The translations under genes were made by a program, and so were the position numbers. The notes under the pieces were generated by a model that saw nothing but the letters and a program-made list of their open reading frames with translations, did not search any database and was not told the DNA's origin. 64,000 nt of DNA from Nitrospinaceae bacterium (GTDB lineage Bacteria; Nitrospinota; Nitrospinia; Nitrospinales; VA-1), in NCBI GenBank assembly GCA_021604505.1, contig BQJC01000001.1, forward strand, positions 894,218 through 958,217, written 5' to 3'. Shown here one piece after another: positions 55,680 through 62,772 of this stretch. Positions within the stretch are counted from its first letter, which is position 1. The number at the start of each line of letters is the position of its first letter.

Positions 55680-55973
55680 TTATTCCATTTTCTGAAAAAT
55701 TGATTCCATTTCTTCTTGCGAAAAGGCCCTGCAAGTGGTGGTTCTCACAAATCCCCAGGAGCCTGCTTTAAACAAGAGTGCGGCAATTGAATTGTCATTG
55801 TCAGCTTCCACAAGGTCCATGACATCGTACTCACCCATGAGCCACATAATTTTTTTTACCCTGACTCCGCATTGCTCGGCGGTTGCTTTAAATAGCTCAC
55901 GTCGCTTGGTTGTTTCCATGACCGTTTTTATTCCCTGATCTGTATATTTCCCAAGAATTAGATATTGCGGCAT
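55680..55973 (-). CDS. GYD-domain protein
   Basis: 97 residues matching the small GYD family: MPQYLILGKYTDQGIKTVME at the start, the central MWLMGEYDVMDLVEADNDNS containing the GxYD signature, and TTTCRAFSQEEMESIF at the end. GYD proteins are ferredoxin-like-fold single-domain proteins of unknown function, sometimes near oxidoreductases. Stands alone on the minus strand between a transposase remnant and a lipoprotein gene. Confidence 0.85.
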   Translation of the reverse strand: MPQYLILGKYTDQGIKTVMETTKRRELFKATAEQCGVRVKKIMWLMGEYDVMDLVEADNDNSIAALLFKAGSWGFVRTTTCRAFSQEEMESIFQKME

Positions 55974-56170
55974 GACTCAACCCTCCAAGAAATTAAGCAA
56001 TATAAAATTAATATATGCCCTCTTTCCCCAATTTCCTCTAAATCACTTCAACGCTTTATAACTGAAGAATTTGCTCGCTCGGACTAAAGGCGGTCACCTG
56101 TATGCAAAATTGACAATGTCAGCGCTGGGCAATAGATTGAAGAGAAAGTAAAAATTCAGGGGCAGAAACC

Positions 56171-56458
56171 ATGCGCCAAGCGAGCCCGAAAAATAAATGG
56201 GGTTTCCTGTATATCGCAGGCCTGATATTTATCGCGAGTATTTCAGGCTGTGGAAATGATCTTGAGCAGGAGACTTTTAACGTTTATATCCAACCGAACA
56301 ATGGGGAAGAAGAACATCTTGGAGAGGTGAAAGGAATCAGCAATTGCCGGGAAAAGGCGTCCACCCGCGCCTTGTACATCAATTTGAAAAAAGGGGAGTG
56401 GGATTACTCCTGTTGCCTGCAAACAACAAATTCAAAATGCGCTAAGAAATACAAGTAA
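56171..56458 (+). CDS. Small lipoprotein
   Basis: 95 residues. N-terminal hydrophobic signal (WGFLYIAGLIFIASISGCGN) ends in a lipobox-like ISGC with Cys27 available for lipidation. The mature part is short and contains four more cysteines (NCREK, DYSCCLQTTNSKC), suggesting disulfides. No family recognised. Not linked in an operon to either neighbour. Confidence 0.6.
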   Translation: MRQASPKNKWGFLYIAGLIFIASISGCGNDLEQETFNVYIQPNNGEEEHLGEVKGISNCREKASTRALYINLKKGEWDYSCCLQTTNSKCAKKYK

Positions 56459-56762
56459 ATTGCTGGGTTCGTAGACATGGTTTCAGGTTCAAGTTACTTA
56501 AAACCTGGAAGGAGGAGGATATTTATGAATGCAGAAGTGAGAAAGCGTTCAGGTGGGATTCGGGCTTGTGAGGGCAGTCGCAATTTCCGGATGGCGTGCC
56601 TTCGTTGCGGTATCTCCCGACCCACGTTGAGGAAGTGGTGACCTTGGAAAGGATAGCGGTGGCTACCGTTTCTTTCAAAGCTTAACTGTACGATCTAATC
56701 GGAGCTAGTTCAATTTAATGAATTGCGGTAGATGATATTACATAGCTTCATCGTTAATATCC
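56459..56762. other. Intergenic region with transposase debris
   Basis: 304 bases between the lipoprotein gene and the cytochrome gene stop. Apart from the short transposase-like frame at 56525 nothing was recognised. Confidence 0.35.
56525..56641 (+). pseudogene. Short fragment resembling the HTH of an IS481/IS3-type transposase
   Basis: A 38-codon frame with a strong ribosome-binding site (GGAAGGAGGAGG) ends RMACLRCGISRPTLRKW, which resembles the helix-turn-helix of IS481-like transposases (pattern CRxxGISRxTxxKW). A stop follows directly and no catalytic domain is present, so it is probably debris or a cut-down DNA-binding peptide. Confidence 0.4.
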
Positions 56763-57155
56763 TCACAAAGGATTAACTGGATAGTAAAATTCATACATAG
56801 TGTTTTTTCTTTTTTTCTCAATTTTATACTGATTCTGATCAGGGCCTTGATACTTTGAAAGATAGTTAAGAATACTTTTCCTGTCACCAGGTTCCAGTTC
56901 CCACATACCTTGTTCCTGTTGCATCCAGGTAATGGTTTTATCCCAGGCTTCGCGACTCATATGGTGTTGCAAAATGATTGATGCCGAATGGCAAATGGTA
57001 CAATTCCCAAAGACAATATCTCTTCCATCACCTGGTCGTAAACCTTGATAAACGTCTTCCTGTTCGGCAAAAAGGCTTGTAGGGGAGCTATAAAGAAAGA
57101 CAAAAAGCAGTAATAAAACATAAAAGAACTTCCTGGTCGAAATTTTTGAATGCAT
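56763..57155 (-). CDS. Mono-heme c-type cytochrome, SorB-like
   Basis: 130 residues with a signal peptide (FFYVLLLLFVFLYSSPTSLF) and one heme-attachment motif CTICH at about residues 45-49. A distal Met candidate lies in HHMSREAW or WMQQEQGM. Start 57155 is preferred because GGAG precedes it at good spacing and it falls after the stop of the upstream gene; a start seven codons earlier would overlap it. Co-encoded with the sulfite oxidase-type protein, 13 bases away, as in SorAB sulfite dehydrogenases, where the cytochrome takes electrons from the molybdenum subunit in the periplasm. Confidence 0.8.
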   Translation of the reverse strand: MHSKISTRKFFYVLLLLFVFLYSSPTSLFAEQEDVYQGLRPGDGRDIVFGNCTICHSASIILQHHMSREAWDKTITWMQQEQGMWELEPGDRKSILNYLSKYQGPDQNQYKIEKKRKNTMYEFYYPVNPL

Positions 57156-57168
57156 GGCTTTTCTCCGT

Positions 57169-58476
57169 TCAAACAACAGTCACGGCAATCCGGTGCATGG
57201 CATTGTTTAAATAACCTGAAGGATTCCAGCCGGGAACCACCATAGGTTGTTTTTTTCCTTCACTGTCCGTTGCCCTTGCCCAGACTTCATAATAACCCAG
57301 AGTGGGGAAATTTAGAGTGGCATTCCAGCGTTGCCATGCATATCGGTTGGCTGGCCCCTTGAGATGTGCCGGTATCCATGTAGCACCAAAGTCAATGGAT
57401 ACATCCATGGCTTTCACAGAAAAATCTCCAGCCCAGGCATGACCTCTAACCGCAAAAGGTTCTCCAAACTTGGCCTTTGTACCTGTTTTAGGTCGGGTTA
57501 TTAACGATTTTACAGGCATGGATTCGATAATAATCATGTCTTCTTGTGGAACAACGGCTCCAGGTTTGACAGGATACCTTGGAATTCTGTAGCGATCCAT
57601 CTTCATCCCATCATGAACCTTATTCTGGATGACAATCCGGTTCAGCCATTTAGGAGACGTGGAAGCAGGCCAACCGGGACTCACAAGTCTAAGAGGAAAT
57701 CCATGGAGATGTGGAAGAGGTTCTCCATTCATTTCCCAAGTGAGTAATGTGTGCTCTTCCAAGGCCTTGGCTATGGGGGTTCCTCTTGAAATTGAAACTT
57801 TATCCGGGTTTCCTGATAGATGGAGATCGGCACCATAATATCCAGTGTAAATAGCGGAATCTTTTAACTCTGCCATCTCTAGAACATCTTTTAACCGAAC
57901 TCCGGTATATCTGGCACAACCAACAGCACCAAATTTCCATTGGTTGCCTTTAGCTGGAGGGTAAAACCCTGCTCTTCCATTTCCTCCGCACTCTAGTTGA
58001 AGCGCATAGGTATGATGTTTAAAGTTCTTTTTCAAGTCAGCCAAATAAAGTTTGAGTGGCTTATGAACTTCTCCTTCAATTGAGAAGGTCCCTGGATCAG
58101 GTTTTTCTTCTTTATCTGGAGGAAGGCCGTTGTTTCGAACAAAATGTTTTTCTTTGGGAGTAAATTTGTCGTCCAATAGATGGGCAGGAGGTTCGGCATT
58201 GAGAGGTCGATCATTTAAAACGGTCAAGCCTTCTTTACCTGGTATAACGGTTTGTTCATCAGCTTCCGCCAGCGCCAAGGGAATAAATCCACTGGGCATA
58301 TTGCGAAAAAAAGGAATCTGAGACCCTAGGGTCATAACCATGGCCGTCAAGCCGCATTTTTTCAAAAAACCCCTCCTGGAAACGGGTTCGGGTTTTCTTC
58401 CCCAAATATCAGCATCGGCTTTTTCGGGATCATGTTCATAGAGTTCCCACAGTCCCCGTTCCTTTTTCTCCTTCAT
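57169..58476 (-). CDS. sorA: Molybdopterin sulfite dehydrogenase catalytic subunit, SorA/sulfite-oxidase family
   Basis: 435 residues. Oxidises sulfite to sulfate in the periplasm. A Tat signal (SRRGFLKKCGLTAMVMTLGS) opens the protein; the start 58476 follows GGAGG. The Mo-pterin domain has ALQLECGGNGRAGF with the molybdenum ligand Cys163, then AVGCARYTGVRLKDVLEMA and GFPLRLVSPGWPASTSPKWL. The C-terminal dimerisation domain includes VRGHAWAGDFSVKAMDVSID and YAWQRWNATLNF. The partner cytochrome gene follows at once. Related family members act on other small oxyanions or methionine sulfoxide, but the cytochrome partner supports sulfite. Confidence 0.87.
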   Translation of the reverse strand: MKEKKERGLWELYEHDPEKADADIWGRKPEPVSRRGFLKKCGLTAMVMTLGSQIPFFRNMPSGFIPLALAEADEQTVIPGKEGLTVLNDRPLNAEPPAHLLDDKFTPKEKHFVRNNGLPPDKEEKPDPGTFSIEGEVHKPLKLYLADLKKNFKHHTYALQLECGGNGRAGFYPPAKGNQWKFGAVGCARYTGVRLKDVLEMAELKDSAIYTGYYGADLHLSGNPDKVSISRGTPIAKALEEHTLLTWEMNGEPLPHLHGFPLRLVSPGWPASTSPKWLNRIVIQNKVHDGMKMDRYRIPRYPVKPGAVVPQEDMIIIESMPVKSLITRPKTGTKAKFGEPFAVRGHAWAGDFSVKAMDVSIDFGATWIPAHLKGPANRYAWQRWNATLNFPTLGYYEVWARATDSEGKKQPMVVPGWNPSGYLNNAMHRIAVTVV

Positions 58477-58699
58477 CACGCACCTCCAATTTAAAATAAA
58501 ATAAAGAATATAGGAGTCAAGTGTAGAGTTGAGAAGTAGAGGGGGCAAGTCTTGACTCAGGACAGCTTTATTCGATATCGATGGTTTTCTTTAATTTTAT
58601 CAAATGTGCTGAGGTCTGCTAACCATTTTTAAAGGATGCAGAATGTTTTGATCGGCTGGGATGATGTTGAAGGAGAGGTCGAGAGATGCTTGAAAAATA

Positions 58700-58774
58700 T
58701 GGTAGCCCCAAGGGGAATCGAACCCCTGTTTCCGGCGTGAGAGGCCAGCGTCCTAGCCGCTAGACGATGGGGCC
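58700..58774 (-). tRNA. tRNA-Glu (CTC anticodon), CCA encoded
   Basis: Reading the minus strand: acceptor GGCCCCA pairs with TGGGGCT (first pair G-U), D-arm TCTAGCGGCTAGGA, anticodon stem CTGGC with GCCGG enclosing loop CTCTCAC, so the anticodon is CTC. T-arm CAGGGGTTCGATTCCCCT. Discriminator A is followed by CCA. Confidence 0.95.
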
Positions 58775-58796
58775 TTGCTGTGATGTGCGGGTTTTT

Positions 58797-59279
58797 CTAA
58801 AATCCTCCTTTGTTCATGATGGGCGGACCGCCGCCTTTGGATCGCCGTTCTTTCTTCTTTTCTTCACGGATCTTCTGCTCCGCTTCCAGATCCCGCTTGT
58901 TCAGTTTGGAAATGAACATCACCATGAGAGGGTAGGCCGGAATCGACATCACTCCCCAGGTGGCCAGAAACATTCCCTGCGGAGACATGGGACTGGAATC
59001 CGCCGAATCACCCGCACCTTGCAACCCGGTCATCAACAAAAACAGCATCAAACCAAACAGCATGCCGAACAGGCCGGCGAGGGCCGCCTTGTGCGCCACT
59101 TCGTTCATATACAGCCCCGATAACAGGGGGAAATCGGTGACGTAGGCCCCAATCACCCCAAGGGTGGCCATAATAAACATGGCCGCCATTAAAAAATCCA
59201 TGGTGATCGCCCAGGTGGCTACGACCAGGTAAGCAGGCGCCCAAAGACCTAATATAAATGGATTGCGGTAAATATTCAT
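58797..59279 (-). CDS. Small membrane protein of unknown function
   Basis: 160 residues. Four hydrophobic segments are evident (APAYLVVATWAITMDFLMAA, FIMATLGVIGAYV, AALAGLFGMLFGLMLFLLMT, MFLATWGVMSIPAYPLMVMF), then a basic C-terminal tail (KIREEKKKERRSKGGG). The start at 59279 is chosen because the longer upstream frame runs through the tRNA-Gln gene. It sits between two tRNA genes on the same strand. No family recognised. Confidence 0.65.
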   Translation of the reverse strand: MNIYRNPFILGLWAPAYLVVATWAITMDFLMAAMFIMATLGVIGAYVTDFPLLSGLYMNEVAHKAALAGLFGMLFGLMLFLLMTGLQGAGDSADSSPMSPQGMFLATWGVMSIPAYPLMVMFISKLNKRDLEAEQKIREEKKKERRSKGGGPPIMNKGGF

Positions 59280-59315
59280 TGTGTTCCGTTTATTGGATTG
59301 ATTCGGTGAAAGAAA

Positions 59316-59389
59316 TGGCTCGGGCACAAGGAATCGAACCTCAATCTTCAGGACCAGAACCTGACGTCGTACCATTAGACCATGCCCGA
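59316..59389 (-). tRNA. tRNA-Gln (CTG anticodon), CCA encoded
   Basis: Minus strand: acceptor TCGGGCA pairs with TGCCCGA, D-arm GGTCTAATGGTACG, anticodon stem TCAGG with CCTGA enclosing TTCTGGT, so the anticodon is CTG. T-arm GAGGTTCGATTCCTT. Discriminator G followed by CCA. Confidence 0.95.
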
Positions 59390-59515
59390 ACACTTATTCC
59401 CTTGGAGCAAATTCATCATAGGTTTATATTATTTTACTGTCAACAATTTCCTTAGCGAAAATGCAGGCACGAAAGCTGGTAACATACTGATAAGTATAAG
59501 GAAGAGGAAAACAGC

Positions 59516-60121
59516 ATGCGCGTGATTGCAGGTTGGGCCAAAGGAACCCGTTTGGCGGCTTTTAAGGGCGCCGACATCAGGCCGACTCTGGACCGGGTGA
59601 AGGAATCCTTTTTTAACAAGGTGGGTCCGCAATTGGAAGGTGAAACCTTTTTGGATCTGTTTGCCGGTAGCGGTAGCATGGGAATCGAGGCTCTAAGCCG
59701 CGGGGCTGAAAAGGTTGTGTTCGTGGAAAATAACCACAGGGCTCAAAACCTGATTTACAGTAATCTGGAGCGCTGTCATTTTGGCCGCGACGGGGTGGAG
59801 TCTCACGAAAAAAACTGGGTCCTGCTAAAGTACGATGCCATTCATGCCCTTCACCTCCTTGAGGAACGGGGATACCGCTTTGACATCGTCTATGTAGACC
59901 CTCCCTTTGCAGATGAGATTTACACGGATTGCCTGCTGGCGCTATCGCATTCGCATTTGTTGACGGAATCTTCCCTGGTCGTGGTCGAGCACTACCATAA
60001 GCAGGTGCTGGAAAAAAAGTATGATAAACTGGTTTTTCAAATGGAACGGCGGATGGGAGATTCCTGTCTTTCTTATTATGAGTTAGCATCTGAAAAAGCG
60101 GTTGAATCTGTAAATGGCTGA
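59516..60121 (+). CDS. rsmD: 16S rRNA (guanine966-N2)-methyltransferase RsmD
   Basis: 201 residues. Methylates G966 of 16S rRNA using SAM. RsmD hallmarks: MRVIAGWAKGTRLAAFKGAD, IRPTLDRVKESFFNKVGP, the SAM-binding LDLFAGSGSMGIEALSRGAE, and the catalytic motif IVYVDPPFADEIY (DPPF). Length agrees with the family (about 190). Its end overlaps the start of mnmA by eight bases, so the two are co-expressed. Confidence 0.93.
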   Translation: MRVIAGWAKGTRLAAFKGADIRPTLDRVKESFFNKVGPQLEGETFLDLFAGSGSMGIEALSRGAEKVVFVENNHRAQNLIYSNLERCHFGRDGVESHEKNWVLLKYDAIHALHLLEERGYRFDIVYVDPPFADEIYTDCLLALSHSHLLTESSLVVVEHYHKQVLEKKYDKLVFQMERRMGDSCLSYYELASEKAVESVNG

Positions 60122-61193
60122 AAAAAAAGAAAAAATTGTGATTGCGATGAGCGGCGGGGTGGACAGCTCCGTGGCCGCCGCCCTGATGAAGGAGCGCGGC
60201 TACGATGTGGTGGGCATTTCCCTCCAGCTGTGGAACTACAGCACCGACACCGACGAACGCTTCGGCACCTGCTGTTCACTGGACGATCTGGCCGATGCCC
60301 GCCGGGTGGCGGACAAAATCGGCATTCCTTTCTACGTGCTCAACCTGGAGAAGGAGTTCCAAAAAGAGGTCGTCGATTATTTTGTGTCCGAATACCTGCA
60401 GGCCCGCACGCCGATCCCCTGCACCCTGTGCAATCAGAAACTGAAGTTCGACGAAATGATCCAGAGAGCCGAAGCCTTTGGTTACCGGCGCGTCGCCACG
60501 GGGCATTACGCTTCCATCGTCAAGCACGAGTCGGGACGGTTCACCGTGCGGCGCGGCAAAGACCTTTCCCGCGACCAGAGTTATTTTCTGTTCAATTTGA
60601 CTCAAGACCAACTGTCCCGGCTAGAGTTTCCCCTTGCGGACGTGGAAAAGACGGACGTCCGCCGTTTGGCCAGGGAACTGGGGTTGAGAGTGGCCGACAA
60701 AGCCGAGTCGCGTGAGATCTGTTTCATCCCCGACAATAATTATCCCAAGTTCATCGCCAAGCAGGTCGACAGCGACGTTTTCAAGGAAGGCAATATCGTC
60801 AACGACAAAGGCGAGGTGCTGGGCAAGCATCAGGGATATCCATCGTTCACCGTGGGTCAGAGAAAAGGATTGAACCTCGGCGGGCTGAAAGAGCCGCTAT
60901 TCGTGACGGAAATCGATCCGGTGAACAACGAGATTAAGACCGGACCGAAATCGGATTTATTTCGGCAGGAATTTTTCGCCGGGAAAACCAACTGGTATCT
61001 GCCGCAAACCGGTTCCTTTCGGGCGGACGTGCAGATCCGTTACCGCCATCAGGCCGCACCGGCAACAGTAACGCCGCTTCCCGGTTCGCGGGCACGAGTG
61101 GAATTCGATGCGCCGCAACTGTCGATCGCACCGGGCCAGTCCACCGTATTTTATCAGAACGATTGCATCGTCGGCGGCGGCTGGATTGAATGA
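60114..61193 (+). CDS. mnmA: tRNA-specific 2-thiouridylase MnmA
   Basis: 359 residues. Adds sulfur to U34 of Lys, Glu and Gln tRNAs. The PP-loop AMSGGVDSSVAAAL is at about 12-25, the first catalytic Cys in TPIPCTLCNQKLKF, RVATGHYASIV, DQSYFLFNLTQDQLSRLEFP, the persulfide Cys in AESREICFIPD, and QRKGLNLGGLKEPLFVTEID near the C-terminal domain. Noticeably GC-richer than genes to its left. It shares ATGA with the next gene. Confidence 0.95.
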   Translation: MAEKKEKIVIAMSGGVDSSVAAALMKERGYDVVGISLQLWNYSTDTDERFGTCCSLDDLADARRVADKIGIPFYVLNLEKEFQKEVVDYFVSEYLQARTPIPCTLCNQKLKFDEMIQRAEAFGYRRVATGHYASIVKHESGRFTVRRGKDLSRDQSYFLFNLTQDQLSRLEFPLADVEKTDVRRLARELGLRVADKAESREICFIPDNNYPKFIAKQVDSDVFKEGNIVNDKGEVLGKHQGYPSFTVGQRKGLNLGGLKEPLFVTEIDPVNNEIKTGPKSDLFRQEFFAGKTNWYLPQTGSFRADVQIRYRHQAAPATVTPLPGSRARVEFDAPQLSIAPGQSTVFYQNDCIVGGGWIE

Positions 61194-61975
61194 AAGACGC
61201 TGTCGAAGTCGCCGTGGAAGCGGCCCTCGCGGCGGGAACCATCCAGCGCGAGCGCAGTCAGAAGATCGGCAAAATCTCCTCTAAAGGCAAATTCGATCTG
61301 GTCACCGAGGTGGATTACCTCTGCGAGCAGGAAGTCATCCGCATCATAAAGAAACGCTTTCCCGAACACGAGTTTCTCGCCGAAGAATCCGGAGCCAGCC
61401 AAGGCCCATCCTCAACCAGCAAATGGATCATCGATCCTTTAGACGGCACCATCAACTACGCGCACGGGTTTCCCTGTTACTGCGTGTCCATCGGTTTGGA
61501 GCATGAAGGGAACATGATCGTCGGCGTGGTGTACAACCCCAATCTGGACGAACTGTTCGTCGCAGAAAAAGGCAAGGGTGCGACGATGAACGGCGATGCC
61601 ATTGCCGTTTCAACGATCGACGAATTGCAGGACAGTTTGCTGGTGACGGGGTTCACACCGGAGGTGGTGCATTCCGATGACGACAACATGGACCGTTTCA
61701 GCAATTTCATGAAAGCCAGTCAGGCGGTGCGCCGCCCCGGTTCGGCGGCAATCGATATCTGCTACACGGCAATGGGCCGCTTTGAAGGATTCTGGGAATT
61801 GAAACTGAACGCCTGGGACGTCGCCGCCGGAGTCGTCATCATGCAGGAAGCCGGCGGTAAAGTGACGAAACTCGATGGCAATCCCCTGAGCGTCTACGAC
61901 CGCGAAATTCTTGCCACCAACGGGTTGGTTCATGAAGCCATGATTGAAGTTTTACAGCGGGGAAGAAACGGTTAA
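61190..61975 (+). CDS. suhB: Inositol-1-monophosphatase family protein (SuhB-like)
   Basis: 261 residues. Mg-dependent sugar/inositol phosphate phosphatase. Metal-site motifs in order: DLVTEVDYLCEQEV, FLAEESGA (Glu-Glu), WIIDPLDGTINYAHGFPCYC (DPLDGT), and the C-terminal LNAWDVAAGVVIMQEAGGKV (WDxAAG). Length matches SuhB. Starts on the mnmA stop (ATGA). The physiological substrate cannot be told; some bacterial SuhB proteins also act in rRNA transcription. Confidence 0.9.
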   Translation: MKDAVEVAVEAALAAGTIQRERSQKIGKISSKGKFDLVTEVDYLCEQEVIRIIKKRFPEHEFLAEESGASQGPSSTSKWIIDPLDGTINYAHGFPCYCVSIGLEHEGNMIVGVVYNPNLDELFVAEKGKGATMNGDAIAVSTIDELQDSLLVTGFTPEVVHSDDDNMDRFSNFMKASQAVRRPGSAAIDICYTAMGRFEGFWELKLNAWDVAAGVVIMQEAGGKVTKLDGNPLSVYDREILATNGLVHEAMIEVLQRGRNG

Positions 61976-62020
61976 ATTACCCCAAACTTGCCGACGATTC
62001 CCAAACTTGATTAAGGAGTT

Positions 62021-62761
62021 TCAATAACTCGATCTCCTGACTTCGAATTTTTTATCGAGAATTGTTTTTTTTGCAGACGTGGCTAAATCCATCAATCCTT
62101 CCTTAGCCAATTGCCGCCAACCGTCGTGCAAATCCTCTCCCGTGATGTGTTCATCTTTGGTGATGAATAACTTCGACTTTTCATTGGAAGGAACAATCAT
62201 GATCTTGTTCTGCTTTGTCAGATAAACCAATCCCATCGTTTTAATTTTTACCGAATAAGTCTCCTGCCAGGGTTGGGTGAGAAATTTACCCGGTGAAAGA
62301 AAAAAAGATGGGGGCAGGTGAGGGGGGCCACTCACTCTAATTTCCCGGCGGAACACCAGAATCATATCGGTGGAAACTATATTGGCAATTTCTTTGAGGC
62401 GTATTTTTGTAACGGCACCCCGAATGTCCTCGCCCTGTTTCGATGGCGTGATGCGCGCCGGGTCGGTGGCGACCAAAGTTTTTTTGATGAGTTTGGGATC
62501 GCTGAGCACGGCTTGAAATTCATTGCCGACTGAATCCGGGGTACCTTCCAAACCTTCGTCAAAACGGGGCAAGTCGCCTTCGTAAAAATAATAGTGGCCT
62601 TTTGTGGGACGGCTTTCTATGACCGTCAGGGACAAAGGAAATTTCAGCATCTTGATGGCGCTGTCGGATTTTTTGCTGAGAAAAAGGTCGTCCTCTGCCG
62701 AAACCGTTCCTGGAAAAGTAGCCATGAACAACAGCAACGCGGAGACGATCCATTTGCTCAT
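62021..62761 (-). CDS. Exported protein of unknown function
   Basis: 246 residues with a signal peptide (WIVSALLLFMATFPGTVSA). The mature part is mixed alpha/beta with SLTVIESRPTKGHYYFYEGD, EIANIVSTDMILVFRREIRV and VYLTKQNKIMIVPSNEKSKL; it ends with a helix-rich stretch (DGWRQLAKEGLMDLATSAKK). The central region resembles, in general style, proteins that report lipoprotein-like secreted domains, but no family is recognised. Convergent with suhB (45 bases apart) and 11 bases after the neighbouring minus-strand gene, so probably in an operon with it. Confidence 0.6.
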   Translation of the reverse strand: MSKWIVSALLLFMATFPGTVSAEDDLFLSKKSDSAIKMLKFPLSLTVIESRPTKGHYYFYEGDLPRFDEGLEGTPDSVGNEFQAVLSDPKLIKKTLVATDPARITPSKQGEDIRGAVTKIRLKEIANIVSTDMILVFRREIRVSGPPHLPPSFFLSPGKFLTQPWQETYSVKIKTMGLVYLTKQNKIMIVPSNEKSKLFITKDEHITGEDLHDGWRQLAKEGLMDLATSAKKTILDKKFEVRRSSY

Positions 62762-62772
62762 CCCGATTCCCC

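Noticed and set aside
59279-59393. Upstream extension of the small membrane protein
   Set aside because: Runs through the tRNA-Gln gene on the same strand; ATG at 59279 is the sensible start.
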